Counted from the stretch's first letter, positions 33,596 through 42,470 are shown. The stretch is DNA of 64,000 nt from an uncultured Clostridia bacterium (GCA_947627905.1 CANQXX010000001.1:86315-150314); one strand, 5' to 3'. Notes: generated by a model not told the origin, from the letters alone. Made by a program: numbers and translations.

Positions 33596-35044
33596 TTATT
33601 TTTCAACAGGTTCGCAGAAGATCCGTATTCTGGGAAGTTTTTTTACGGTATAATAATAATTTTCCGCCCAATCATCTCCCTGAGAAGGATCGTTTTCGCC
33701 GCTTGCAGGCGGAGCAAAAATTTTCAGGGTCATATCACATTCCCCGTCAAGCCGCTTTTCGTAGAATGCGCTCATCAGGTCTATGACCTTTGCCTCCGGA
33801 GATCTGTAGAACCAGCTTCCGTTGATCTCTATCATGTAATTGCCGTTGTCGTCATCGTCAAAATACAGCTCGCAGAAGTGAGGATCCTTTTCAAAATGAA
33901 CAGGTATCGCAATTCCTTCTGCGTCCTCAGAGCCGCCCCAACGAAGTGTTACCGGCAGCTGTATCTCGTTTTCGCTCTGTTTCATTTCAGGCAGGAAACG
34001 TTTGCTGTGGATAATTTCCTTATATGTTTTCAGAACAGGCTGCGGGATACCCACATTCGGATTGTTAGGGTCCTGTATCTCCAGTCCGAGACGTCCCCTG
34101 TCACGGAACTGGTAAAATGTAAATCCGCTGAACCAATCAGCATTTTCCTCATCAAGGATATCACAAAATTCCTTTACCATTGCAGCCTGATCGTATGCGC
34201 CGGTAACATCGCCGTCAGCGTTAAATTCGGACATTACCATAGGCTTTTCAGTTCCTCCGTTAAGGAGCTTAAAGCGTTCAAAGCTGAGCTTTGTAAGATC
34301 GTATGTATCTCTTACCTTGCTTCTGGAATGGGAATTTCCTCCTCTTTCAGCAACATCATACGGCCAGCCCCAGTGCAGAGCCATGTATTTATCAACAGAC
34401 CATATATCCGCTTCAGGTATGCACTGAGCAAATTCCTTTTCCCGTTCCATTTGCTCGCCCTTTTCGGGATGTTCAATACCGCCTATACAAATTATAGTTT
34501 TTACATTAGGCGCATATTCGTGAATTATCCTGCTGAATTTAACGAAGAAATCCGCAACGCCCTGATAATCAGTCCTTTTGGTGAAAGAAAACCAGTTTCC
34601 GGTTGCCTCGTGGTTTATCCGGAGCATCATTCTTCCGAAAGTGCGCAGATCCTTAGCGATTGCAACAAGATGCTCGTCCGGCACATTCGGGTCAACGGTA
34701 AGCGTAAGAGTAACGTCCTGACCATGACGGCGGATATCTCTCATACAGCTGAACGGTTCACCGTCGGTATTGCCGTTTATGCCGCCTTTGTATGTAAAGT
34801 AATCGTCATACGGATAGTCCCACTGGAACGACACTTCCGCATCCTTCATGACTTCCGAGATACGTCCGGGCCATTCCTTATCAAGAGGATAATAACAGTA
34901 CATAAGGTTTATGCTTCTGTGCGGTCTGCCAAGAGTATGCAGGATATAATCCTGATCCACATACTCCCCTCTTTCGGAACCGTCTCCAAGGTCAACGGCA
35001 CATTTTGCCTTTCCCATATGGATACCGTAGATCTTTTCGCTCAT
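33596..35044 (-). CDS. Cytoplasmic glycoside hydrolase-like protein (clan GH-A, GH26-like)
   Basis: 482 residues, no signal peptide. A TIM-barrel enzyme is suggested by two acidic motifs in the right order: MLRINHEATGNWF, like the GH26 acid/base block HExxGxWF, and MVMSEFNADGD as a nucleophile strand. A C-terminal beta-rich segment (PVTLRWGGSEDAEG, YMIEINGSWFY) follows. GH26 enzymes act on beta-mannans, but the match is only local and other GH-A families fit too. AAAGG lies 10 bases before the ATG at 35044. Last gene of an operon with ychF and a small membrane protein. A non-secreted hydrolase would act on imported oligosaccharides. Confidence 0.6.
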   Translation of the reverse strand: MSEKIYGIHMGKAKCAVDLGDGSERGEYVDQDYILHTLGRPHRSINLMYCYYPLDKEWPGRISEVMKDAEVSFQWDYPYDDYFTYKGGINGNTDGEPFSCMRDIRRHGQDVTLTLTVDPNVPDEHLVAIAKDLRTFGRMMLRINHEATGNWFSFTKRTDYQGVADFFVKFSRIIHEYAPNVKTIICIGGIEHPEKGEQMEREKEFAQCIPEADIWSVDKYMALHWGWPYDVAERGGNSHSRSKVRDTYDLTKLSFERFKLLNGGTEKPMVMSEFNADGDVTGAYDQAAMVKEFCDILDEENADWFSGFTFYQFRDRGRLGLEIQDPNNPNVGIPQPVLKTYKEIIHSKRFLPEMKQSENEIQLPVTLRWGGSEDAEGIAIPVHFEKDPHFCELYFDDDDNGNYMIEINGSWFYRSPEAKVIDLMSAFYEKRLDGECDMTLKIFAPPASGENDPSQGDDWAENYYYTVKKLPRIRIFCEPVEK

Positions 35045-35069
35045 TAAAATACAACCTTTCCGAATTATT

Positions 35070-36164
35070 TTACACATTAAATCTGAACAGGACTACATCT
35101 CCCGACTGCATAACATACTCTTTGCCTTCGGAACGGACAAGACCTTTTTCCTTTGCGGCAGTCATTGAACCGCAAGCCATAAGATCGTCAAAGCTGACTA
35201 CCTCCGCACGGATAAATCCCTTTTCAAAATCTGAATGTATCTTTCCTGCCGCCTGAGGAGCTTTTGTGCCTTTTTTGATAGTCCATGCGCGGACCTCCGG
35301 CTGTCCTGCCGTAAGATAGGATATAAGCCCAAGGAGTTCATAACCCTCTTTGATTATCCTGTCCAGTCCGGAGACTTCAAGTCCAAGCTCCGAAAGGAAC
35401 ATTTTCTTGTCCTCTTCGTTCATATCGGCGATCTCTGCTTCAAGCTGAGCGCATATGGGCAGGACAGCAGCTTTTTCCTGCTCGGCGATCTCGCAGACCG
35501 TTTTATAATGAACGGAATTTTCAATATTGTTCTTGAAATCATCTTCACTGAGATTTGCAGCATAAATGACAGGCTTTGCCGAAAGCAGCGGAGTTGATCT
35601 TATAATTTCCTCCTGCTCTTCGGTAAAACCATAGGAACGCGCGGAATGTCCGTTTTCGAGATGTTTTTTTAAATCTTCAAGAAATTCCGCTTCTGCGGCA
35701 AATTTCTTATCTCCCTTTGCAGCTTTTTTGGCGCGGTCTATGCGGCGTTCCAGAAGCTCTATATCCGAAAAGATAAGCTCAAGCTCTATGGTCTCAATAT
35801 CACGCCGAGGGTTTATCTCACCGTCCACATGGATTATGTCAATATCCTCAAAGCAGCGGACAACGTGAACAATAGCGTCTACCTCGCGGATATCCGCAAG
35901 AAATTTGTTTCCAAGTCCTTCGCCCTTGGACGCGCCTTTTACCAGTCCGGCGATATCGACAAATTCAAGAGTGGCAGGAGTAAATTTTTCCGGGTGATAC
36001 ATTTCTTTCAGTTTATCAAGACGTTCATCAGGAACGGAAACGATCCCCACATTCGGCTCGATAGTGCAGAAAGGATAGTTAGCGGATTCTGCTCCGGCAT
36101 TTGTAAGAGCGTTAAAAAGAGTGCTTTTTCCCACATTGGGAAGACCGACCATACCAAGTTTCAT
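35070..36164 (-). CDS. ychF: Ribosome-associated ATPase/GTPase YchF (Obg family)
   Basis: 364 residues. The P-loop [15 protein letters not shown] at the N-terminus, [21 protein letters not shown] (G3 and the family-specific loop), the coiled-coil insertion around residues 125-200 and the C-terminal TGS-type domain ending in [10 protein letters not shown] are complete. YchF prefers ATP and binds the ribosome and stress machinery. AAAGGA is 11 bases before the ATG. Second gene of its operon. Confidence 0.97.
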   Translation of the reverse strand: MKLGMVGLPNVGKSTLFNALTNAGAESANYPFCTIEPNVGIVSVPDERLDKLKEMYHPEKFTPATLEFVDIAGLVKGASKGEGLGNKFLADIREVDAIVHVVRCFEDIDIIHVDGEINPRRDIETIELELIFSDIELLERRIDRAKKAAKGDKKFAAEAEFLEDLKKHLENGHSARSYGFTEEQEEIIRSTPLLSAKPVIYAANLSEDDFKNNIENSVHYKTVCEIAEQEKAAVLPICAQLEAEIADMNEEDKKMFLSELGLEVSGLDRIIKEGYELLGLISYLTAGQPEVRAWTIKKGTKAPQAAGKIHSDFEKGFIRAEVVSFDDLMACGSMTAAKEKGLVRSEGKEYVMQSGDVVLFRFNV

Positions 36165-36192
36165 AACAAAAATTATCCTTTACCGTAGATTT

Positions 36193-36453
36193 TTAAAATG
36201 ACATATCAAATTCTTCGTCATCATCGTAGTCTTCATATTCACTGTCGTCAATATCGAAATTAAGATCGCGGACATAGTCGTCTGCGCTGAAAGCCTTTCT
36301 GTTCTTTCTGTGATTAGCGCCGGTCATGCAGAGAATACCAATGACCAGACCGGTCAGAAACGAAACAACAGCTATAAGTACAACGACCCACTGAGCAAGG
36401 ACGATCTCTTCCTTAGCCTTAGAAATAGTATTTTCCGTAATTTCCTTAAACAT
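36193..36453 (-). CDS. Small single-pass membrane protein with acidic tail
   Basis: 86 residues: an amphipathic N-terminus (FKEITENTISKAKEE), one membrane helix (VVVLIAVVSFLTGLVIGI) and a C-terminus very rich in Asp/Glu/Tyr (YEDYDDDEEFDMSF). The family is not recognised. GGAG lies 6 bases before the ATG at 36453, which begins after the longer open frame. It leads the operon with ychF and has a near-consensus promoter at 36527-36555. Confidence 0.7.
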   Translation of the reverse strand: MFKEITENTISKAKEEIVLAQWVVVLIAVVSFLTGLVIGILCMTGANHRKNRKAFSADDYVRDLNFDIDDSEYEDYDDDEEFDMSF

Positions 36454-36526
36454 AATAAGCTCCGTTCTCCGCCGAATATATTTATCCGGAAAATGCACGG
36501 CGGCGCAAAATTCCGACTTACTTATC

Positions 36527-36555
36527 ATTATACAATTTTTTTGCCGGAATTGCAA
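36527..36555 (-). promoter_or_regulatory. Promoter of the small membrane protein-ychF operon, with overlapping hairpin
   Basis: On the minus strand, TTGCAA (36550-36555), a 17-base spacer and TATAAT (36527-36532). The -35 lies inside an inverted repeat TTGCCGGAAT / ATTCCGGCAA (36541-36569), which could be an operator or a plus-strand terminator. Confidence 0.78.
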
Positions 36556-36700
36556 TATATTCCGGCAAATTTTATTGAAATTTTTGAAAATATGTAAATT
36601 TTGTCCATAAATATGAATTAAATTCTCTCAATGTTTTTATTATCCTTTCAGAACATTTTCATTGAACATACACAATGGACGTTTATACTAATAACATAGA

Positions 36701-36823
36701 TCAAACAGAAAAGCCTTCAAAATACTTCTCCGGAAACAATAACGGCGAATGAAAAATTTTTATGCCGTCCCTGAAGGTGGGGGCGGCGTCCAAAAATTCC
36801 TCCGCGTTTTGCGGATATATCAT
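36701..36823 (-). CDS. Small ORF of 40 codons with very strong ribosome site
   Basis: The frame reads MIYPQNAEEFLDAAP to FEGFSV and stops at 36701. AAGGAGGAGAG lies about 3 bases before the ATG, one of the strongest ribosome sites in the window, which is the main reason to report it. The peptide is amphipathic and has no signal or membrane segment. The region 36454-36972 is otherwise gene-free. Upstream on the minus strand lies the 36845-36874 palindrome. No clear minus-strand promoter was found, so expression is uncertain. A plus-strand 25-codon frame at 36675 has no ribosome site. Confidence 0.45.
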   Translation of the reverse strand: MIYPQNAEEFLDAAPTFRDGIKIFHSPLLFPEKYFEGFSV

Positions 36824-36844
36824 ATACTCTCCTCCTTTTTAATA

Positions 36845-36880
36845 CCGGATGTCCGAACATAAACGGACGTCCGGTTTTTT
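36845..36880 (+). terminator. Strong hairpin with plus-strand U-tract
   Basis: Stem CCGGATGTCCG / CGGACGTCCGG (one G-T) with AACATAAA loop, followed by TTTTTT. It would stop plus-strand transcription, but no plus-strand gene precedes it between 36556 and 36844; it may end an antisense or small RNA. Confidence 0.75.
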
Positions 36881-36972
36881 GTCCTGATATAAAAAACACG
36901 AAAAAGATAATAAAAAAACATATGAAAAACATATCCGTATGATATACTTGATCTTGGGAAGGGGGAAAACAA

Positions 36973-37647
36973 ATGAAAAAGGTCCTTGTGATAGAAGACG
37001 ATCCTCAGATATGTGACGTGATAAAAATTTATTTTGAGAATGAAAATGTCCTGACCAAATGTATATGCGACGGAAATGCCGCACTTGAATTTATAGACAA
37101 CGGTCTGAACGGGATCTCCGTAATACTTCTGGATGTTATGCTGCCCGGTGCAGACGGATTTTCAATTTGCAGAAAGATCCGCAGGAGCTGCGATATACCG
37201 GTAATTTTCATTACCGCAAGAGGGCGTGAAGAAGATATCCTTTACGGATATGAACTGGGCTGTGATGATTATATTGTAAAACCGTTCAGGCTTTCGGAAC
37301 TTTTTGCCAAATGTGCTGCACTGGTAAAACGTTCCGAAGGCAGGGTGATATCCGACATTCTCGAATGTGGGAATATACAGCTTGACACACGCAGTCTGCA
37401 ATGTTTTGCGGAAGGAAAAGAGGCAGAACTTCCGCCGAAAGAATTTGCGATACTTCATTTTCTTATACAGCATAAGGAACAGGTCATAGACCGCGACACA
37501 CTTTTAAACAGGATTTGGGGATATGACTATTTCGGCAGCGACAGAGTCGTTGACAATCATATCAGACTTTTGCGGAAGGCTCTCGGAAATTCGGGAAAGC
37601 AGATAAAGACCGTTATCGGACGCGGCTATAAACTTTCCGAAAAATAG
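36973..37647 (+). CDS. OmpR/PhoB-type response regulator
   Basis: 224 residues. Receiver domain with KVLVIEDDPQI, the phospho-acceptor in VILLDVMLPGADG (Asp near 54), Thr in FITAR and Lys in DDYIVKPFR. The C-terminal winged helix reads PPKEFAILHFLI and then RVVDNHIRLLRKALG. It precedes a histidine kinase by 11 bases, so the two form one system. AAGGGGGAAAA is the ribosome site. Only a weak -10 (TATACT at 36943) is visible for the promoter. The nearby ABC exporter, on the opposite strand, is a possible target. Confidence 0.93.
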   Translation: MKKVLVIEDDPQICDVIKIYFENENVLTKCICDGNAALEFIDNGLNGISVILLDVMLPGADGFSICRKIRRSCDIPVIFITARGREEDILYGYELGCDDYIVKPFRLSELFAKCAALVKRSEGRVISDILECGNIQLDTRSLQCFAEGKEAELPPKEFAILHFLIQHKEQVIDRDTLLNRIWGYDYFGSDRVVDNHIRLLRKALGNSGKQIKTVIGRGYKLSEK

Positions 37648-37658
37648 GAGGGAAAATT

Positions 37659-39374
37659 ATGCTTAAAAAAATAAAAAAGAAAAAACGGATAAGTTTGATC
37701 GAACTGTTTGCAAAATATGTGGGCGCTGCTCTGATAATTTCGCTGCTTTTCGGCATAGGATATAACAGATATATTCACCGTGAAATTGCGGAACAAATGA
37801 AAATTTCCACCATGGATAATTCCTTGCAGCTGCTCAATATTATAAAAAAGATAAACGACGATAATGACAGTGAAAATATCATAAGAGATATTGACAGTTC
37901 TATGTCTGTCAATGACCATAATTATATTGAACTTAACAACCCTTTTGGAACGACTTTCGCTTACAGCTTTTCAGGCGGCTGCGGTTCGGCGGCGGCGCTT
38001 ATAGATGAAAACAATAATATAGCTGCTTCAAATAAAATGAAATTATGCACGATACTTTCTTTCGGTGATAATGACGGTGCATGGTACCAATGTCCATGCA
38101 CGGAAGAAAGTATTCCCGAAATAAAACAGCTTTACGAAAATTATATGGAATTATACAGTTCGTCAGAGATTTCGGACAATATACAAACTGATATTAAAAG
38201 TATTTATGTAAACAAAAAGGATCATACTTTTATTCCGTGTAAAGGTTCGGTAAAATTATTCAAAGCAGTTGATCCGAGATCCGGAGACGTGCTGTATCAA
38301 TACAACAATGTTCCCGACAAAGAATTTGATATAAATATCCAGATCGACAATGAAAATTATGAATTTTATGAATCTGATGATAATTACGATTTAGGGGCAG
38401 ATTATGATATCAAAATGTTTTTTTGCAGATTTTACGGCACGCCGGAAAATATATTTGACGAAATGAGTTCGGATATGTCTTTCCGGGATAATTACAATTA
38501 CGGCGGTTTGTCTATTCGATATGGTGATATAATTACCATAGAACGCGATACACCGGTCACAATTAACGGAAAAGATTATTTACTTTCTATAAAATTTGCG
38601 ATAAATACAAAATGTTCCGAAATTCGTGTTTTCTATTGGCTTAGAGTAATAATTTTTTCTGCGGTCTTAATTACAGCCGCAATTGTTTTCTGCATTGTAA
38701 AAAACGCAAAAAACAAGGCTGCATACGCTTTTGAAGATCACAGAAAAGCACTTACAAATAATCTTGCCCACGATATAAAAACTCCCCTTACGGCAATAAG
38801 CGGATATGCGGAAAATTTACAGAAAGCAATTGAAAATAATGACACGGGAAAAGCCGTGGGATATATTTCTTCGATACTTAAAAATGTTGAATATACCGAT
38901 TCGATCGTGAATCGTACTCTTGAGCTTAATAAAATAGATGATATCCGCGAAATTAACAAATCAGAGATCAATATGCGTGAGATCACGGAAAATATTCTCG
39001 AAAAATACAAGCTAATGCTTGAAGAAAAAAATATTTCCACGGAAATTTCGGGAGAAATGTCATTGAATGCGGACAGGGCAACAATTTATTCTGCTTTAGA
39101 AAATTTAATTACAAATGCCGTAAAATACACTATCCCCATGGGAAGAATAGAAATTATCATGGATAAAATGTCATTTAAGATCATCAACGATATTTTTGAA
39201 AATATAGACACAAAAGATCTTACGGAGCCGTTTGTTACGGGCGACAACGCCAGAAGCAAAAAGACCGGCAGCGGGCTTGGTCTTTCAATTGCAAAAAATG
39301 CGGCTGAACTGAACGGGCTGAATCTTTCTTTATCGTCAGCCGAAAATAAATTCACCGCCGAATTATTGAAATAA
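37659..39374 (+). CDS. Sensor histidine kinase
   Basis: 571 residues. TM1 at about 19-37, a large extracytoplasmic sensor of about 290 residues, TM2 at about 330-350, then the kinase core: H-box NNLAHDIKTPLTA, N-box ENLITNAVKY and G2 GSGLGLSIAKNA. The sensor domain is unusual in having several cysteines (GGCGSAAA, QCPCTEES, CKGS) that could form disulfides or bind metal. The family of the sensor is not recognised. GGAGGG precedes the ATG, and the gene ends near a bidirectional terminator. Confidence 0.92.
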   Translation: MLKKIKKKKRISLIELFAKYVGAALIISLLFGIGYNRYIHREIAEQMKISTMDNSLQLLNIIKKINDDNDSENIIRDIDSSMSVNDHNYIELNNPFGTTFAYSFSGGCGSAAALIDENNNIAASNKMKLCTILSFGDNDGAWYQCPCTEESIPEIKQLYENYMELYSSSEISDNIQTDIKSIYVNKKDHTFIPCKGSVKLFKAVDPRSGDVLYQYNNVPDKEFDINIQIDNENYEFYESDDNYDLGADYDIKMFFCRFYGTPENIFDEMSSDMSFRDNYNYGGLSIRYGDIITIERDTPVTINGKDYLLSIKFAINTKCSEIRVFYWLRVIIFSAVLITAAIVFCIVKNAKNKAAYAFEDHRKALTNNLAHDIKTPLTAISGYAENLQKAIENNDTGKAVGYISSILKNVEYTDSIVNRTLELNKIDDIREINKSEINMREITENILEKYKLMLEEKNISTEISGEMSLNADRATIYSALENLITNAVKYTIPMGRIEIIMDKMSFKIINDIFENIDTKDLTEPFVTGDNARSKKTGSGLGLSIAKNAAELNGLNLSLSSAENKFTAELLK

Positions 39375-39382
39375 TTTTACAA

Positions 39383-39418
39383 AGCAAAAAAGGCTGCCGA
39401 AATGACAGCCTTATTATT
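39383..39418. terminator. Bidirectional terminator between the histidine kinase and the ABC permease
   Basis: Stem AAGGCTG / CAGCCTT (39390-39412) with TTATTATTT on the plus side and TTTTTTGC on the minus side. Confidence 0.85.
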
Positions 39419-40077
39419 TATGCAAAAATTTTAAATTCACTCTTTGCAAATATCATCTTTGAAATTATCATTTCAATTACAGTGAATGCCGTATTTATGG
39501 CAAATATCGGGATATGTTCCGAAAGCGGCTTTCCCGAAAATGCGCATTTCATCATAAAACTGCAGAAAGCGATCAGCAGCACCAATAAAATTATTCCCAT
39601 AATGATACCAAATATTACTACTGTGGTCTGTTTTTTGTCACCTTTAATTTTTTTGCCAACAGCGAGCGACAATGACATTATTAATTCGGCAGCTGCAAAG
39701 GCAACGATAATTGTAAAAAACAAATACGGAATAGCAGAGTAATAACCAAGCAATGCAATCGTTATCGCACAAACAGCAAATACCGAAAGAATTTCAATTA
39801 TTGATCTTATTATCCGGATATCCTGCATATCATTGAAACGCAGCGGAAAGGTCTTGAATAATTTCAGATCGTTGATCCATTGTGATATTGCTGTCATGAA
39901 CACACAGTATGTCATAAAGAAGGAAAGACTTATGCTGTTGTCCGATTCATCTTCGGCAGATAATGTGCAGAATAAAATAAAATAAACCGAAAAAAACAAA
40001 AACACAAAATAGTCTGATTTTCTGAAACCCAATACCGCAAGTTTTATTTTTCTTGGAAGCGGAGCTTTTTTATTCAT
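39418..40077 (-). CDS. ABC-2-like membrane protein A
   Basis: 219 residues with about six hydrophobic segments (YFVFLFFSVYFILFCTL, YCVFMTAIS, VFAVCAITIALLGYY, YLFFTIIVAFAAAELIM, FGIIMGIILLVLLIAF). The pattern and position fit a permease subunit of a drug or bacteriocin-type ABC exporter. GGAGG lies 7 bases before the ATG. Last of four genes under GntR control. Confidence 0.75.
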   Translation of the reverse strand: MNKKAPLPRKIKLAVLGFRKSDYFVFLFFSVYFILFCTLSAEDESDNSISLSFFMTYCVFMTAISQWINDLKLFKTFPLRFNDMQDIRIIRSIIEILSVFAVCAITIALLGYYSAIPYLFFTIIVAFAAAELIMSLSLAVGKKIKGDKKQTTVVIFGIIMGIILLVLLIAFCSFMMKCAFSGKPLSEHIPIFAINTAFTVIEMIISKMIFAKSEFKIFA

Positions 40078-40090
40078 TGTGATACCTCCT

Positions 40091-40879
40091 TTAATTCCAC
40101 GAAATACTGTTCTTGTTTTTAAAACGTATTTCGCAAATAAATATTATAAATGTAAGAAATATAATTTCAATAATAATTCCCGATATTCCTGAAAAAATAC
40201 TGAAAATATGCAGCCTGTCATTAAATTCTGAAATTTCTTCGATACAGCCTGAACCGTCCGTCAAGCCGAGCGATATTAACATAAACGCTACCATGCAAGC
40301 TCCGCCGGCAAATGCTCCCCAAGGGCTGTTTCTTGTTTTAAAAACAAAGCAGAAATATTCTATCGTCCAGAATATCATTGAAATAAAAATATACAGACCT
40401 ATCAAATTAAAAAATGTATTTGCGCCCATATTATTTGTAATTATCGCAATTATATTGACAAGAATTATTGCAAAGGTGTTTACTGCTGATATTATTTCAA
40501 AAGATATTGCATTAAAATTGCAGACATCTTTCTTTTTTAACGGCAGAACACTCAGAAAATCATTTATATCTACCGAACAGTTAGGATATGCCGAGCTTAT
40601 ATTATAGGAAGTCACGAGCTTTGAATTTTTATTCATTGTTCTGATCGTTGTAGCCGATGTAAAACCATAAATAAAAAAATTTACAAGCATAATAAACATC
40701 GGCAAAAAAATTCCTGCAATATATGACTGATCTCCGCTGATAAATGACACCGTAAACATTATTGCAATAAATGCAATGTCAAAGATCAAAGCCGAAATAA
40801 CTGCGAATTTCAGTCTTATGCCCACCCCTGCGGCATATTTTTCAACGGCAAAGGCTCGTTTTCTTTCTTCGGAAGTCAT
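40091..40879 (-). CDS. ABC-2-like membrane protein B
   Basis: 262 residues with about six hydrophobic segments (FAVISALIFDIAFIAIM, FLPMFIMLVNFFIYG, VNTFAIILVNIIAIIT, and a C-terminal GIIIEIIFLTFIIFIC). It follows the ATPase gene closely: the ATPase stop (40882-40884) lies just before its ATG at 40879, with AAAGGAG 8 bases upstream. The upstream TTG at 40885 is a poorer start. Probable permease partner of the ATPase. Confidence 0.75.
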   Translation of the reverse strand: MTSEERKRAFAVEKYAAGVGIRLKFAVISALIFDIAFIAIMFTVSFISGDQSYIAGIFLPMFIMLVNFFIYGFTSATTIRTMNKNSKLVTSYNISSAYPNCSVDINDFLSVLPLKKKDVCNFNAISFEIISAVNTFAIILVNIIAIITNNMGANTFFNLIGLYIFISMIFWTIEYFCFVFKTRNSPWGAFAGGACMVAFMLISLGLTDGSGCIEEISEFNDRLHIFSIFSGISGIIIEIIFLTFIIFICEIRFKNKNSISWN

Positions 40880-40881
40880 GT

Positions 40882-41742
40882 TCAATTCTCCTTTCCGTTC
40901 TGCCAGATAGAATATGTAAGCAGATTTTCCGCGTTGGGATTTTTCACCGAAACGCCCTCGAATTTATCCAGATCGGCACGTTTTATCATTGCGTCAAATC
41001 CCGATTCGTGTTTACGCAGACCAATTGTAAGCGGTTCATTTTTCGCGTTGAGAATACTGTTTGCGCCGCTTATAACGGCATATTTATCTTCAATTTCGTC
41101 AACGCTCATGGATTCGCGGATACTGCCGTTTATAATAAGTGTTATGGCGTCGGCAATTTTGTCAAGATCGCCCGTTATATGCGTTGAAAAAAGCACCGCA
41201 CGTTTTCCGTCCGAAACAAATTCACGCAGAATATCCAGAATTTCAATTCTTGCAACGGGGTCAAGCCCTGCGGTGGGTTCATCAAGGATAAGCAGCTCCG
41301 GCGCGTGGGAAAGCGCTGCGGCTACCATTAATTTTGTCTGCATACCTTTTGAAAGTGCGGCAACTTTTTTCTTTTCGTCAATTTCCCACTTTTTCAGCAA
41401 GCCGCTGAATTTTTCGCTGTCCCAGTTATCATAAGCGGCGGCGCATACGGCGGCAATTTTCTTTATTGTTGAATTGTAAAAGAAATAACTTTCGTCCGCA
41501 ACATAACCTATTTTATTTTTCACGGAAATTTCGTCGTCAATGTTGTCCAGTCCGCAAACGGTTATTTTCCCGCCGTCCTTTTTTACCATATTCATTATCA
41601 GGCGGATAATTGTTGTTTTTCCTGCGCCGTTCTGTCCGATAAGCCCGTGAACGGTTCCCGCTTCAACGGAAATATTCACATTGTCAAGTTTAAACCCCTT
41701 GTATTCTTTTGAAAGGTTTTCTATTTTAAGAATATCATTCAT
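40882..41742 (-). CDS. ABC transporter ATP-binding protein (YtrB/BcrA-like)
   Basis: 286 residues. Walker A GQNGAGKTT, signature in the form LSKGMQTKL, Walker B LLILDEPTAGLDP and H-loop FSTHI. The modified signature is typical of the exporter ATPases that sit beside GntR regulators of the YtrA type. The start at 41742 is chosen because GGAGGTA is 8 bases before it; the gene overlaps the GntR stop (41735-41737), so the two are coupled. Works with the two downstream membrane proteins. Confidence 0.9.
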   Translation of the reverse strand: MNDILKIENLSKEYKGFKLDNVNISVEAGTVHGLIGQNGAGKTTIIRLIMNMVKKDGGKITVCGLDNIDDEISVKNKIGYVADESYFFYNSTIKKIAAVCAAAYDNWDSEKFSGLLKKWEIDEKKKVAALSKGMQTKLMVAAALSHAPELLILDEPTAGLDPVARIEILDILREFVSDGKRAVLFSTHITGDLDKIADAITLIINGSIRESMSVDEIEDKYAVISGANSILNAKNEPLTIGLRKHESGFDAMIKRADLDKFEGVSVKNPNAENLLTYSIWQNGKEN

Positions 41743-42118
41743 TTTCATTACCTCCGTAAATTTTCTCTATTTCTTCAATTAATTTTTCCTGCGGAACGGA
41801 AAGTTTTTTCAGGTTTTCTGCTTTTTCGCGGAAATCTTCAAGAGCATCGTTCAGCTGCTTTTCCTGAACGGCTTCTATGTTGTCCGCTTTTACGAAAGTT
41901 CCCTTTCCCGCAACGGTGTAGATAAGTCCTTCGTTTTCAAGGTCGGAATATGCTCGTTTTGTGGTTATCATACTTACGTTCAGGTCGGCGGCAAGCTGTC
42001 TCACGCTCGGCATAAGCTGATGCGCTTTAAGCTCACCGTTAAGTATGGCTTCCTTAATACCGTCCTTGACCTGTTCGTACATGGGCTTATTCCCGGCGGC
42101 ATTAATAAATAGGTTCAA
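41735..42118 (-). CDS. GntR-family transcriptional regulator (YtrA-like), TTG start
   Basis: 127 residues: a winged helix with KPMYEQVKDGIKEAIL and the recognition region LMPSVRQLAADLNVS, MITTKRAYSDLE, then a short helical C-terminus, as in YtrA-type repressors that lack the large ligand domain. The start is a TTG at 42118, set by AAAGGAGG 7 bases upstream; no ATG fits. It is the first gene of a regulator-ATPase-permease-permease operon, the common self-repressed arrangement that responds to cell-wall-active compounds. Confidence 0.9.
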   Translation of the reverse strand: MNLFINAAGNKPMYEQVKDGIKEAILNGELKAHQLMPSVRQLAADLNVSMITTKRAYSDLENEGLIYTVAGKGTFVKADNIEAVQEKQLNDALEDFREKAENLKKLSVPQEKLIEEIEKIYGGNENE

Positions 42119-42136
42119 GCTGTTACCTCCTTTGCT

Positions 42137-42184
42137 GTATATAGCTGATATACACAGTATACCAACGTATACACAGTTTGTCAA
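42137..42184 (-). promoter_or_regulatory. GntR operon promoter with overlapping operator-like repeats
   Basis: On the minus strand, TTGACA (42179-42184), a 17-base spacer and TATACT (42156-42161). Two GTATAC hexamers face each other across GTTG over the -10 region, and TATATAC/GTATAT-like repeats follow towards the start codon. This fits a YtrA-type operator used for autorepression. Confidence 0.75.
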
Positions 42185-42206
42185 GTGTATATGATAAAAT
42201 TTTTAA

Positions 42207-42271
42207 TTTTTGTTGAATTGCAACAAAAATATATGAATTACTTGTGTGTTTATACAAAAATATGTTATAAT
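42207..42271 (+). promoter_or_regulatory. Palindrome and extended -10 promoter upstream of the YcdB/SLH gene
   Basis: A perfect palindrome TTTTTGTTG / CAACAAAAA with a 5-base centre lies at 42207-42229. About 36 bases on, TG-T-TATAAT (TATAAT at 42266-42271) is an extended -10 with only a weak -35 (TTGTGT at 42242). The leader to 42471 is about 190 bases and AT-rich, with no clear structure. The palindrome may be an operator or a short terminator-like stem. Confidence 0.5.
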
Positions 42272-42470
42272 TGTAAGGAAAGCATACAATAAAGTGTTTA
42301 TATAAAATGAGAGCGTATTTAATGTAAATATAGCAGTTGTAAATCATCAACAAATTCAATTATCAATTTTGTTCATTCATACAAATTTATGCTGTATTGA
42401 AAAAAATCACGCTCCTGAATTGTATTCATTATAAAAGCAATTAATTTTGCATTGAAAGGAAGGAAAATTT

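Noticed and set aside
33878..35047. 389-residue plus-strand ORF
   Set aside because: Antisense to the glycoside-hydrolase-like gene, which has catalytic motifs and a proper ribosome site; the plus ORF has neither.
36675..36752. 25-codon plus-strand ORF before the 36845 terminator
   Set aside because: No ribosome site and no sign of conservation; the minus-strand ORF across the same DNA is much better supported.
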